Of a stretch of DNA of 64,000 nucleotides, positions 10,803 through 18,791 are shown in pieces. Location of the stretch: positions 1-64,000 of the forward strand of contig CANLRB010000010.1 in assembly GCA_947493455.1 (NCBI GenBank), given 5' to 3'. The DNA comes from an uncultured Pseudoalteromonas sp. (GTDB lineage Bacteria; Pseudomonadota; Gammaproteobacteria; Enterobacterales; Alteromonadaceae). The notes below the pieces were generated by a model that had not been told where the DNA came from, did not search any database, and saw nothing but the letters and a program-made list of their open reading frames with translations. The translations under genes and the position numbers were made by a program. Each line of letters begins with the position of its first letter. Within the stretch, counting starts at the first letter, position 1.

Positions 10803-11516
10803 ATGCAAATAGTAAACGCTGCCGTTGTCAGCATCACTCCACTGACAGAGTTTGTATATAAAGTGGAACTCAAACCAAATGAACCCGCTCAGTTTGAAGC
10901 AGGTCATTACTTACAGCTCGTTTTAGGTGAAAAAGACAAACGCGCTTTTTCAATTGCAAGTAAGCCGAGCCAAACAGAATTACTTGAGCTTCATATCGGT
11001 GCATCTGAAGAAAACGCCTATGCAATGCAGGCCTTAGAGCACCTTCAAGATCATCATAAAGCTGGAACTGAAGCGCTTATTGAAGTTGGTTTAGGCATTT
11101 CTCAACTACGCGAATCATCAGCGCTGCCTATTGTTTTACTTGCCGGCGGTACTGGATTTTCATACGTAAAATCAATGGCCGACCATCTAAGTGAAATTGA
11201 CAGCAACCGACCGGTCTTCTTTTACTGGGGCGTGCGTGATGAGTCTGCACTTTACGCCAACGCAGAAATGCAGCAGTGGGCTGACAGTAAACCTAATTTC
11301 ACTTTTGTACCTGTTGTTGAACACGCAAGTGAACAATGGACCGGCCATACAGGCTATGTGCATAAAGCCGTCATGAAAGATATCGTATCGCTTGAACCTT
11401 ACGAGATTTATATGGCTGGACGTTTTGATATGATAGGTCCAGTAAGGGATGATTTTATTGCACACGGTGCGCTACGTGAAAACATGTACGCCGACGCCTT
11501 TGCATTTATCAAGTAA
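10803..11516 (+). CDS. fre: NAD(P)H-flavin reductase
   Basis: A 237-aa ferredoxin-reductase-type protein like E. coli Fre (233 aa), which reduces free riboflavin, FMN or FAD with NAD(P)H. Seen are the flavin-binding RAFSIASKPS (the RxYS/T motif region), the nucleotide-binding GGTGFSYVKS and the C-terminal DAFAF. I chose the ATG at 10803 because AAAGG lies 8 bp upstream and the length then matches the family. A GTG at 10773 would add ten residues not found in homologues I know. It sits directly behind ubiD. Confidence 0.93.
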   Translation: MQIVNAAVVSITPLTEFVYKVELKPNEPAQFEAGHYLQLVLGEKDKRAFSIASKPSQTELLELHIGASEENAYAMQALEHLQDHHKAGTEALIEVGLGISQLRESSALPIVLLAGGTGFSYVKSMADHLSEIDSNRPVFFYWGVRDESALYANAEMQQWADSKPNFTFVPVVEHASEQWTGHTGYVHKAVMKDIVSLEPYEIYMAGRFDMIGPVRDDFIAHGALRENMYADAFAFIK

Positions 11517-11525
11517 CCGCATCGA

Positions 11526-11556
11526 GTGCTATTTTTGCAGCAGGTAAAAATAGCAC
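11526..11556 (+). terminator. Hairpin after fre (terminator-like)
   Basis: A perfect 11-bp inverted repeat GTGCTATTTTT / AAAAATAGCAC (11526-11536 and 11546-11556) lies 9 bp after the fre stop. The stem is AT-rich and the T tract after it is poor, so termination efficiency is uncertain. Confidence 0.55.
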
Positions 11557-11633
11557 CTATTTCCTGCCTTCCACCAAACGCGGCTACAATATCACGTTCC
11601 AGTAGTCGTAACTGCCTATAAAAAGCAATTGAT

Positions 11634-12374
11634 ATGATCCAAACTAAAATTCTAAGTGCCTGTTTGTTGCTACTATCCACAAACCTATTCGCCAGTACGT
11701 TGTTTGACATAAAACGGCAAAGAGCAATCCCATACATAGTCACAACGCCATCAGAAAATGTATTGTGTACACCAGTTAAGCCGTGCCCTGTAGCAATCAT
11801 AAGTGCTGGCTATGGCATCGCACATGGTGAGTATACTTTTATATCACAGCAACTCACCAAAATGGGTTTTTTGAGTATTTCTGTTGGCCATGAGCTACCA
11901 AATGATCCTCCACTTTCAGTAACTGGAAACTTATTCGAGACGCGTGCCGAAAACTGGCAACGCGGTGCTGACACTATTCGATTTTTGAGATTACAATTTC
12001 AAAAACATTACCCAGCATTTGATTTTGAAAACTTAACCCTTATTGGTCATTCAAATGGCGGTGACATCTCTGCATGGCTCGTAAACTCAGGCGCATCTTT
12101 TGTTAGCCAGTTAATCACTCTTGATCACCGCAGAGTACCACTCACCCGCGATAAAAACCTGAGAGTCCTATCAATAAGAGCCAGTGATTATCCAGCTGAT
12201 GAAGGCGTTTTGCCGAGTGCTAAGGAACAAAGTCATTACAATATTTGCATCACTACGATTGCCAAAGCACGGCATAACGATATTCACGATGGCGGACCCA
12301 AATGGTTGCAACAATCAATCGAACAGGTTTTAACCCGTTTTATTACCGACCAATCTTGTAGCACTGCCAAATAA
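11634..12374 (+). CDS. Secreted alpha/beta hydrolase
   Basis: A 246-aa protein with a signal peptide (about 1-20, ending LLSTNLFAS). The fold is alpha/beta hydrolase: a beta strand VAIISAGYG (53-61) carries the oxyanion region, and the nucleophile elbow GHSNGG is at 138-143 with Ser140. A candidate acid is D in TLDHRR or a later Asp, and the candidate catalytic His is in KARHNDIHDGG. Exact substrate is unknown; secreted esterases, lipases or dienelactone-hydrolase-like enzymes are all possible. It is a single gene with hairpins on both sides. Confidence 0.8.
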   Translation: MIQTKILSACLLLLSTNLFASTLFDIKRQRAIPYIVTTPSENVLCTPVKPCPVAIISAGYGIAHGEYTFISQQLTKMGFLSISVGHELPNDPPLSVTGNLFETRAENWQRGADTIRFLRLQFQKHYPAFDFENLTLIGHSNGGDISAWLVNSGASFVSQLITLDHRRVPLTRDKNLRVLSIRASDYPADEGVLPSAKEQSHYNICITTIAKARHNDIHDGGPKWLQQSIEQVLTRFITDQSCSTAK

Positions 12375-12391
12375 TCAATCATTACATGCTA

Positions 12392-12429
12392 AGGTCAAAT
12401 AAGAATAAACGCATCACCATATTTGACCT
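12392..12429 (+). terminator. Inverted repeat after the secreted hydrolase gene
   Basis: A perfect 10-bp inverted repeat AGGTCAAATA / TATTTGACCT (12392-12401 and 12420-12429) with an 18-nt loop, 17 bp after the stop codon. No T tract follows, so it may be a weak terminator or an mRNA-stabilising hairpin. Confidence 0.4.
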
Positions 12430-12573
12430 GTCTATTACTTCATAGTTTTTAATGGCTTTTTATTTCAACGAAAGGCAGTAAAATCAATGTTAAGCGACAC
12501 CCGTTTTTTACAACATTTGAAACCCAAAATTTGGATCAGATTGAATAGTGAAACTTAATACCAATTCCGACAG

Positions 12574-12777
12574 ATGATTAGCAAGTTACGAAGTCAGCAA
12601 TGGGTCAACATGTTGAAAGCATCAGGAATGGATGAAATTGCCATGCATCAATGGCATATTGAGTTTGAACGCGATTTACCAGAGATGCATCAGGACTTTT
12701 TAGAATCTCTCGGTTGCAGCCTTGAAGAAGTAGCGCAAATAAGGCAGTGGTCACTTATTACCGATTTAAAGAAATAG
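12574..12777 (+). CDS. Small conserved hypothetical protein (67 aa)
   Basis: A 67-aa acidic helical protein with no signal or membrane segment. The pattern WxxMLxxxGMDExAMxxWHxEFE resembles a family of about 65-residue proteins sometimes loosely labelled MerR-like in marine gammaproteobacteria; this is from memory and not certain. I see no DNA-binding motif. The ATG has a poor Shine-Dalgarno. The 200 bp upstream, apart from the hairpin at 12392-12429, hold nothing else I recognise. Function unknown. Confidence 0.65.
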   Translation: MISKLRSQQWVNMLKASGMDEIAMHQWHIEFERDLPEMHQDFLESLGCSLEEVAQIRQWSLITDLKK

Positions 12778-12813
12778 TATCAATTTCAAGCTAGCGTACT
12801 AATTTAAAGGCAT

Positions 12814-12845
12814 AAAAAAACGCTTAAGTAAAAACTTAAGCGTTT
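12814..12845 (-). terminator. Terminator of the tRNA-Ser pair
   Basis: A perfect 12-bp stem AAACGCTTAAGT / ACTTAAGCGTTT (12818-12829 and 12834-12845) with an AAAA loop. On the minus strand it is followed by a run of seven T (12814-12820), placing it 13 bp downstream of the tRNA-Ser(GCU) 3' end. Confidence 0.9.
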
Positions 12846-12857
12846 CTTCTAAATAAA

Positions 12858-12950
12858 TGGCGGAGAAGGAGGGATTCGAACCCTCGATAGGGCTACAAAC
12901 CCTATACTCCCTTAGCAGGGGAGCGCCTTCAGCCACTCGGCCACCTCTCC
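12858..12950 (-). tRNA. tRNA-Ser (anticodon GCU)
   Basis: A 93-nt cloverleaf on the minus strand. It begins GGAGAGGTGGCCGAGTGG, has an anticodon stem CTCCC with loop CTGCTAA (anticodon GCT, reads AGC/AGU), a long serine-type variable arm, the T-loop GGTTCGAATCC, and an encoded GCCA 3' end at 12858-12861. Confidence 0.97.
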
Positions 12951-12978
12951 GGCGCAATTACCTAATACCTATAAAATA

Positions 12979-13069
12979 TGGCGGAGAGATAGGGATTTGA
13001 ACCCTAGATAGGCTATTAACCTATGCCGGTTTTCAAGACCGGTGCTTTCAACCACTCAGCCATCTCTCC
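12979..13069 (-). tRNA. tRNA-Ser (anticodon UGA)
   Basis: A 91-nt cloverleaf on the minus strand. It begins GGAGAGATGGCTGAGTGG, has an anticodon stem CCGGT with loop CTTGAAA (anticodon TGA, reads UCN), a long variable arm, T-loop GGTTCAAATCC and an encoded CCA. It lies 28 bp upstream of tRNA-Ser(GCU), so both are likely processed from one precursor. Confidence 0.97.
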
Positions 13070-13078
13070 ATGCGCAAG

Positions 13079-13107
13079 ATAATACTCAGCCAAAGACGCG
13101 CTGTAAA
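13079..13107 (-). promoter_or_regulatory. Promoter of the tRNA-Ser pair
   Basis: On the minus strand, -35 TTTACA (13102-13107), a 17-bp spacer and -10 TATTAT (13079-13084) sit immediately upstream of tRNA-Ser(UGA). The segment between -10 and the tRNA is GC-containing (CTTGCGCA), typical of stable-RNA promoters. Confidence 0.75.
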
Positions 13108-13147
13108 TAGCAAAATGATCGTTTGCTTAATAATTATCCAAAAACCG

Positions 13148-13831
13148 TTAATTTGTTTGAATTAAGCGATAGCCAATACCACGTTTAGTCTCAATCATGC
13201 TTTCTTCTTGATCTGGCATTGTCAGTTTTTTTCTTAATTTTCCAATATACACATCAACGACATTGGTCATTGGATCCATTTCCATACCCCAAACATTGCT
13301 CAAAATGCGCTCTCGACTTAAGTACTTACCAGGATTGGTCATCATTAGTTCAAGAATCGCCATCTCTTTTACTGTCAGAGAAATTTCATCGTCCGCTAAG
13401 GTAACAATATAACTATCACGATCAAACACAAGCTGCTCAAAGACTAATTCGTTACTGTTTTTTTGATTTACAGGTGAACGCCTCACAACCACTTCAATAC
13501 GTGCTAATAACTCATCGTAAGAAAATGGCTTAGTAACATAATCATCAGCACCTAACTTTAACCCTTTCACAATATCTTGTGATTGGTCCATCGCTGTCAG
13601 CATGATGATAGGGGTATCAAACTTTTTAATCCGTAATGCTTGGCACACTTCTAAGCCATTCAAGCCCGGTAACATAATATCGAGTAAAATAAGATTAAAG
13701 TCACCCTCAGTCGCAAGCTCCAAACCCTCTTTACCGTCACTCGCTCGCACAATAAAATAGCCTTCCGCACGCAACCCGCGCTCTAAAAAGCTCGCGACTC
13801 TATCGTCATCTTCAACTAATAATATTCTCAT
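13148..13831 (-). CDS. OmpR-family response regulator
   Basis: A 227-aa regulator. Its receiver domain (1-118) has the acidic pocket EDDD at 7-10, phosphoacceptor D51 in LLDIMLPG and K101 in VTKPFS. A winged-helix DNA-binding domain fills about 130-225, with SREYIL-like SRERILSNVWG and RGIGYRL near the end. It is encoded downstream of, and overlaps by 20 bp, the histidine kinase gene, which indicates translational coupling. All phosphorylation residues are intact. The target regulon cannot be read from the sequence. The gene is separated from the tRNA promoter by about 40 bp without an obvious terminator. Confidence 0.93.
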   Translation of the reverse strand: MRILLVEDDDRVASFLERGLRAEGYFIVRASDGKEGLELATEGDFNLILLDIMLPGLNGLEVCQALRIKKFDTPIIMLTAMDQSQDIVKGLKLGADDYVTKPFSYDELLARIEVVVRRSPVNQKNSNELVFEQLVFDRDSYIVTLADDEISLTVKEMAILELMMTNPGKYLSRERILSNVWGMEMDPMTNVVDVYIGKLRKKLTMPDQEESMIETKRGIGYRLIQTN

Positions 13832-15467
13832 GAGTTTCCTCTCTCACTAAAGGTAAAAGTACAGTCGCTGTAGCCCCTTTTACCGATTGATTTGGTTTCA
13901 AACTAATGTGACCACCGTGTGCACTCACGATTGCTTTTGCTACTGGCAAACCAAGCCCTGAGCCTGGAATCTTAGCACGGTTACTGCGATAAAAGCGTTC
14001 AAATACTTGTTCTTGCTCGTATTCCTTTATACCAACGCCCATATCAATCACTTTTAAAATTAACATTTGGTTGCGTTGCATTAATTTGACATCAGTAGTA
14101 GCCCCTGCCGATGAATACCCCAGTGCATTCTCGAGCAAAATCATGGCTACCTGACGCAAACGTCGCTCATCGCCTACGAGTAAACAATTTGATTCACACT
14201 CGAAACGTAAAACTTGCTGTTTATCATCCGCCTTTCGACTATAGAGTTCACACAACTCAGACACGGTTTTAGTTAAGTTAAATTCACTCGAATTTAATCG
14301 TAATTCACCGGCACTCGATCGCGCAACAAGCATTAAATCCTCAATCAAAGCTGTTGTATGACCCACTTCATCAACGATTGCCTCTAATACCCCTTGATAA
14401 TCGCTCACTGCCATCGAATTACTGCGCAATGAAACTTCGGCTTCGCCACGAATAATGGTTAATGGGGTTCTTAATTCATGACCAATATCCGCTAAAAACT
14501 GACGTCGCTGTCTATCGACTAATGCTAATTTTTGATTACTGAGTTCAAGTGCCTTAGTACGCTCAGTGACTTTTTCTTCGAGCGATTCATTAGCTAGATT
14601 TAACTCCATCCTTTGTTTTGCTAATTGTCCTGCCATTGCATTAAGCGCTTTTGCTAACTCTTCAAATTCAAGGTCTTGCTGCATGGGTATTCGATGTTCT
14701 AACTGACCCGCGGTAAACTCAGTGGTCGCATAGTGTAATTCAGTTGTCGCTTTATTTATTCGCTGCCAAAAAAACCAGATACTCGCCATCGTAAACAAGC
14801 TCATTAACGCCAACGCGGCTGCGAGTAAGCGGTTATTACGTTCAGATAAAGCCTGTGTATTCTCACGTATTAAAACAGCCTGTCGTTGCTCTTCCGCTAC
14901 CGCTTCACTTATCAAGCGGTTGAAATCGGCATGTACACCTTGTTTTTCTATAAGTTGATATAGATGACGCGCATCGTTGAACTGTTCTTGATCAACAAGA
15001 GCTCTAATTTCTTGGCTCGTTGTAATAATGCGTTCGACTTTTTGCGTAATGCGATCGAGTGTGATTAATTCTTTTGTTGTATCAAGCTGGTCAGTTATCG
15101 CAATTTTTTCGAGCAAGTTTTTACGCACTTCAAATAATGACTGACGTAATTTTGATTCATTTTCGATACGAATTTGAGGTGTAGCTACGGATCCTGTGCG
15201 AATAATATCGCCCATAGCGACCAGTTTTTCAAAACTAAAAAGGGCGATTTCGGAATATTTCGTTAAGACGGCATGAACCAGTTCCGATTGTTTCGCATGC
15301 GCTTTAAAGCGGTTGGAACTATCAAAATACAAAGCCGCAATAACTAAGCTAGCAAATAAAATAATAACAAGAGAGATAAGCAGCTTATGCGTGATTCTGC
15401 TGTGCAAATGTAGTTTGCCTTCCACTCTGCCCCCGAGTTTTAATAAGTACTCTGTAGTTATACTCAC
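13812..15467 (-). CDS. Sensor histidine kinase partner of the OmpR-type regulator
   Basis: A 551-aa membrane kinase. TM1 is at about 29-47, followed by a mainly helical periplasmic domain of about 165 residues, TM2 (214-234), HAMP (about 235-290), a coiled coil, HisKA with DIGHELRTPL (phosphoacceptor H330), and HATPase with the N-box LLENALGYS and GSGLGLPVAK. The periplasmic helical bundle resembles four-helix sensor modules but I cannot name its ligand. The start used is GTG at 15467 with no strong Shine-Dalgarno; GTG at 15425 is an alternative that keeps both membrane helices. A long structured repeat lies about 70 bp upstream. Confidence 0.9.
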   Translation of the reverse strand: MSITTEYLLKLGGRVEGKLHLHSRITHKLLISLVIILFASLVIAALYFDSSNRFKAHAKQSELVHAVLTKYSEIALFSFEKLVAMGDIIRTGSVATPQIRIENESKLRQSLFEVRKNLLEKIAITDQLDTTKELITLDRITQKVERIITTSQEIRALVDQEQFNDARHLYQLIEKQGVHADFNRLISEAVAEEQRQAVLIRENTQALSERNNRLLAAALALMSLFTMASIWFFWQRINKATTELHYATTEFTAGQLEHRIPMQQDLEFEELAKALNAMAGQLAKQRMELNLANESLEEKVTERTKALELSNQKLALVDRQRRQFLADIGHELRTPLTIIRGEAEVSLRSNSMAVSDYQGVLEAIVDEVGHTTALIEDLMLVARSSAGELRLNSSEFNLTKTVSELCELYSRKADDKQQVLRFECESNCLLVGDERRLRQVAMILLENALGYSSAGATTDVKLMQRNQMLILKVIDMGVGIKEYEQEQVFERFYRSNRAKIPGSGLGLPVAKAIVSAHGGHISLKPNQSVKGATATVLLPLVREETHENIIS

Positions 15468-15533
15468 TGCAGATTAAAAATGCGAGATTTGTTGGTAAAA
15501 ATGTGCCACAACCTAATGAGGATATAAAAGGGT

Positions 15534-15613
15534 GCGCTCCTGTCCCCTGAAAATACTATCGATAACCAAATTTACCTGGGCAAGCTAGGTTACCGATAGT
15601 AATACAGGAACGC
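15534..15613 (-). other. Long imperfect palindrome upstream of the two-component operon
   Basis: Inner arms 15554-15567 and 15588-15601 (14 bp) and outer arms 15534-15543 and 15604-15613 (10 bp) pair across an 80-bp element. Each arm pair has one non-Watson-Crick position. On the plus strand these are A-C and C-A, but on the minus strand both become G-U, so a minus-strand RNA would pair fully. A short internal ACCT/AGGT stem may form in the loop. It is followed on the minus strand by CACCCTTTTAT. It may be a 5' UTR regulatory structure of the kinase-regulator operon, a terminator of the small gene upstream, or a small repeat element. Confidence 0.6.
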
Positions 15614-15833
15614 AGGACATACTTTAATGATATTGCCTAAAAGAAGCTTGTACCTTTTGTTAAAGTAAACTAACTGAAAAATAAAAATAGATTAAATAAA
15701 TAGATTAATGCACAAAAGCTGCATATGAAGAACTGGAGTAGGATTAGATTTATTGTTTTAACGATGCTTTTTATAGCTGCGCAATATACTATAAAAAGCA
15801 CCTCACTTACATTGAACCATAGCTAAGCTAGTT

Positions 15834-15974
15834 TTACTTAAAGCTCACCGCATTAGCTAGTGCCAATTTCTTACCATAGCGATTTAACTTCTTTAAAAAG
15901 CTTCTTTTACCACGGCTTTGAGTTGTTGTTTTAGCGCTATTTTCGAAATCTGTGTTACGTGCTCTATGTGTCAT
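15834..15974 (-). CDS. Small basic protein (46 aa), unrecognised
   Basis: A 46-aa reading frame with a clear AGGAGA Shine-Dalgarno 7 bp before the ATG. The protein starts MTHRARNTDFENSAKTTT and then has a strongly basic stretch (residues 22-37, rich in Lys and Arg, with SRGKRSFLKKLNRYGKK), ending ALANAVSFK. It has no membrane helix or Cys. The net charge is highly positive, suggesting binding to nucleic acid, ribosome or membrane surface; this is only inference. It stands alone between the two-component operon and the divergent lipid kinase gene. The 365 bp between it and the kinase start hold only the long palindrome. Confidence 0.6.
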   Translation of the reverse strand: MTHRARNTDFENSAKTTTQSRGKRSFLKKLNRYGKKLALANAVSFK

Positions 15975-16170
15975 TGTGCTGTCTCCTATTTAGTAAGCTT
16001 GATTATTTTGCCAACAGAAAGAAACTTTGACCAATGAATTAAATTACCAAAAAAACATTAGAAAAACTAATCAAAATAGCTATGCAATAAAACAAGATAT
16101 TTAGCTATAGAAATTTGACCTTTGATAGCGAAACAGGCATGTTGATAACTGATAAAAACAAGAAGTAATC

Positions 16171-17034
16171 ATGAAACGACACTATTTAATTGTATTAAAC
16201 CCCAAACCTAACCGCAGCAAGAAAAAATGGCTAACATGGTTAATTGGCGAGTTAAAGCAAAAAGAGTTCAATTATTCTATCTATACAACGGCGCAAAACC
16301 TTAGCGATAATCAACTCTTTTTCTCAAATAACCTAACACGCTATAGCGATGTGGTGGTTTTAGGGGGAGATGGTACATTGCATATGTTAGCCAATTGCCT
16401 CGCTTTCAGTAATAAACCAATCGCTATTCTACCTTGTGGTACGGGTAACGATTTTATGCGTAATTTCAATTACTCGACTGCTAAATTAAAAGAATTGGTT
16501 TTCTCCAATAATTCCCGTCAGATATGCTTAGGCAAAGTAAATGATCGCTACTTCATTAATATTGCGGGGATCGGATTCGATACAGAAGTCGTCAAAAGAA
16601 CCATGAACGACAAAGGTCCATTGGCAAAAGCAAGTTACTTATTAAAAGCGGCCAAAGTGCTATTAAGTTACCGTAGTCAGAAATTAAAAATTTCGAATAG
16701 AAAAGACACATTTGAATATAATAACTTTTTAACGGTTTTTGCTAATGGACGATATTTTGGTGGAGGGATGAAAATTGCACCCGATGCGGATATCTCTTTA
16801 CCAAATCTTGACTGTTATCACATAAGCAATGCGCCACTCTATAAAAAATTATGGGCTTTTTTAAATATTTATGGTGGCCGTCACACACGCTTAAGCGAAG
16901 TTAAAGCAAGCCGTGATAGTCTCTACTGCATTGAACAGCCTAATTTACTCATCGAAGCTGACGGCGAGCTCATTGGCGAAACACCTGCACAAATTACATT
17001 AGTTAGGGGCGCATTAACGCTCAAAACCATCTAA
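16171..17034 (+). CDS. Diacylglycerol/lipid kinase family protein (DAGK catalytic domain, YegS-like)
   Basis: A 287-aa soluble kinase of the DAGK_cat/YegS family, which phosphorylates lipid hydroxyls with ATP at the membrane surface. The nucleotide-binding motif GGDGT is at 65-69 and PCGTGNDF at 88-95. The C-terminal half has the second beta-sandwich domain, with the expected EADGE near 268. Length is normal for the family (about 300). It could act on diacylglycerol, phosphatidylglycerol or sphingoid-type lipids; the substrate cannot be told. A hairpin at 17051-17072 separates it from the convergent gene. Confidence 0.88.
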   Translation: MKRHYLIVLNPKPNRSKKKWLTWLIGELKQKEFNYSIYTTAQNLSDNQLFFSNNLTRYSDVVVLGGDGTLHMLANCLAFSNKPIAILPCGTGNDFMRNFNYSTAKLKELVFSNNSRQICLGKVNDRYFINIAGIGFDTEVVKRTMNDKGPLAKASYLLKAAKVLLSYRSQKLKISNRKDTFEYNNFLTVFANGRYFGGGMKIAPDADISLPNLDCYHISNAPLYKKLWAFLNIYGGRHTRLSEVKASRDSLYCIEQPNLLIEADGELIGETPAQITLVRGALTLKTI

Positions 17035-17050
17035 ACAAGAGACAAATGAA

Positions 17051-17072
17051 AACGGAGCCTTATGGCTCCGTT
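17051..17072. terminator. Bidirectional hairpin between convergent genes
   Basis: A perfect 9-bp stem AACGGAGCC / GGCTCCGTT (17051-17059 and 17064-17072) with a 4-nt loop. The minus-strand side is followed by TTTTC and the plus-strand side by CTCAAT, so it serves the minus-strand gene better. Confidence 0.75.
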
Positions 17073-17099
17073 CTCAATAGCTGACCAAGCTACTGTGTT

Positions 17100-17897
17100 T
17101 TATTTTGATTTAACTACAAACACATCATAGTTTTTAAATTCAGGCATAAACTGTTGAATAGCGTCTTCTTGCAATGCTAATGCCGTAAACGAATGGCATA
17201 AACCGTCAGCGCGTTGCTCTAAGTTAGCAGCTTGTAATTCTACTTTTTCTTCAATCTGCTTACCCATGTTTTCCATGCGCTGTTCAAACTCGTTCATATT
17301 ACCGCCTGAACTCAACAACTCAGTACCTAATGTAATCAATAGGCTGCCGATTGATTCCATGACCATTTCTTCCATTGCTTCTTCAATTTTTGCATCAAAT
17401 TCAGGGCCAAAAGTATGGTCTAGGTTTTCAAAGTTACCCTGATCCATCACAAAGGTGCCACCTTGGTAAAAGCTATCTTGAATTTCCGTTGCAACATCTT
17501 CCATTAGCGATTGCATGCCTTGCATATTGTCGATGCCAAATGCGCTACCTACTTCATCCAGTGCGACGCCAGCAAGCTTTACACCTTCCATCGCAATTTC
17601 AGCAACTTGTGGCACTTGGCTGCGTACATTATCGGCATAATCTTTCATATCATTTTGCTGCGATGACGAAAGCGCAACAGACTTACCATCTAAAGTAACA
17701 GAGCCGTCCTGATCGATAATCATAGACTGATTATTACCGGCAGAAAATTCTACTCGTTCTGGTGAAATACGTAACGTATTTTGAAAAGTTAAATCACAAG
17801 ATTGCGACGAAACGCTAATATTACCGCTATTGTGATCTAAATGCGCTGCTGCTGCGCCTGAAACTAATAATGCTGCTAATGTTAATGTTGTTTTCAT
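17100..17897 (-). CDS. Exported YggN-like (DUF2884) protein
   Basis: A 265-aa periplasmic protein. The signal peptide is MKTTLTLAALLVSGAAAA; the start at 17897 is supported by AAGGGA 6 bp upstream, and a longer frame to 17972 would bury the signal. The mature part begins with a short beta region (CDLTFQNTLRIS, DQDGSVTLDGK) and continues with long helices, matching the YggN/DUF2884 pattern, for example the QVPQVAEIAMEGVKLAGVAL segment. Function is not known in the family. It converges on the lipid kinase gene and is monocistronic. Confidence 0.78.
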   Translation of the reverse strand: MKTTLTLAALLVSGAAAAHLDHNSGNISVSSQSCDLTFQNTLRISPERVEFSAGNNQSMIIDQDGSVTLDGKSVALSSSQQNDMKDYADNVRSQVPQVAEIAMEGVKLAGVALDEVGSAFGIDNMQGMQSLMEDVATEIQDSFYQGGTFVMDQGNFENLDHTFGPEFDAKIEEAMEEMVMESIGSLLITLGTELLSSGGNMNEFEQRMENMGKQIEEKVELQAANLEQRADGLCHSFTALALQEDAIQQFMPEFKNYDVFVVKSK

Positions 17898-18155
17898 ATC
17901 GAATCCCTTTTTGTCACTTATCAAGTTAGTTGCCTTAGATATAACAACTTCAATGCCAATATTAAAAAACACTTATTAAACAAAAGTTTAACTAAAAAAG
18001 GTTCAAAACCAACATTTATTAAATTAGTAAAAAAACTAAAACTTAGTCATTTTAACCAACATTTAACTATGTAAAAATCATACTTGCCAAATTTAAAATT
18101 AACGCTATTAATTAGTATGTACCGATAAGTAACAGGTCATTTTTAGGAGGGTAAG

Positions 18156-18341
18156 ATGCCGAGTCGATTCGATCCCAAACCTGATAATTTTCAAGATGAA
18201 GAGTGGGAAATAGAACCCGAAACACATGCCAATGAGAAAAGGCGCAAAACGAAAAAGCGCCTTGATGAGCTACAAGAGCAAAAGCGCCTTCGTGAGAGCA
18301 TAGGTATGGACGACACCCATAGTTACTGGGATGAATTGTAA
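18156..18341 (+). CDS. Small charged protein, PA3496-like
   Basis: A 61-aa highly charged protein with an excellent Shine-Dalgarno (TAGGAGGGT, 7 bp before ATG). An acidic N-terminal half (DEEWEIEPE) is followed by a basic coiled stretch (EKRRKTKKRLDELQEQKRLR) and a short acidic end with YWDEL. This layout resembles the PA3496 family of putative envelope-integrity proteins, but the match is from pattern memory and not certain. It is convergent with ohrR, with only 12 bp between stops. Confidence 0.7.
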   Translation: MPSRFDPKPDNFQDEEWEIEPETHANEKRRKTKKRLDELQEQKRLRESIGMDDTHSYWDEL

Positions 18342-18353
18342 AATAGCAGCAAT

Positions 18354-18788
18354 CTAGGGGGAAAGCTGAACCATTAGCTCCTGTAGTAGTGCCTTGAGTT
18401 GCTTTGCTTTGTCGTCATCGTATTTGACCTGTGAACGCAGCTCACTCGGTAAGCACACCAGCTCTTGTTGAAGCTGTCGGCCCTTAGCTGTTAAATAAAC
18501 ACACATTTTGCGCTCATCGTCTTCGTCGCGTTGTCGAAATATCAAACTTAATGCTTCCATACGCTTTAAGATTGGCGTTAGTGTATTACTATTTAATATT
18601 GCTTGAGCACCGATTTCCCCTACTGTAACGCCTTCTTTTTGCCAAAGAATTAATAAAATCACATATTGTGGGTATGTTAAATTGTGCTGCTCGAGTAACG
18701 GCGCGTATAACCGAGTCACTAATCGAGACGACGCGTAAAGCGCAAAGCACAATTGATTCTCAAGCAATTGCCCTTGATTGACCGACAT
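18354..18788 (-). CDS. ohrR: OhrR-type MarR repressor sensing organic hydroperoxides
   Basis: A 144-aa MarR-family winged-helix regulator. The N-terminal NQLCFALYASSR carries Cys14, equivalent to the peroxide-sensing cysteine of OhrR (conserved LCFALY context). The winged helix has ILNSNTLTPILKRME as recognition helix and DERKMCVYLTAKG as wing. An extra Cys in the wing (C116) could form the inter-subunit disulfide seen in two-Cys OhrR proteins. It is the second gene of an operon, 3 bp after the glutathione peroxidase gene, and likely represses it through the palindrome at 19310-19327. Confidence 0.9.
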   Translation of the reverse strand: MSVNQGQLLENQLCFALYASSRLVTRLYAPLLEQHNLTYPQYVILLILWQKEGVTVGEIGAQAILNSNTLTPILKRMEALSLIFRQRDEDDERKMCVYLTAKGRQLQQELVCLPSELRSQVKYDDDKAKQLKALLQELMVQLSP

Positions 18789-18791
18789 TAT

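Noticed and set aside
15534-15613. Known riboswitch (for example c-di-GMP-I) or an integron attC site
   Set aside because: I looked for the conserved cores and attC R/L boxes and did not find them.
15725-15826. 33-codon frame with a hydrophobic stretch, plus strand
   Set aside because: It has no Shine-Dalgarno and lies in AT-rich intergenic DNA; only the minus-strand 46-aa frame is supported.
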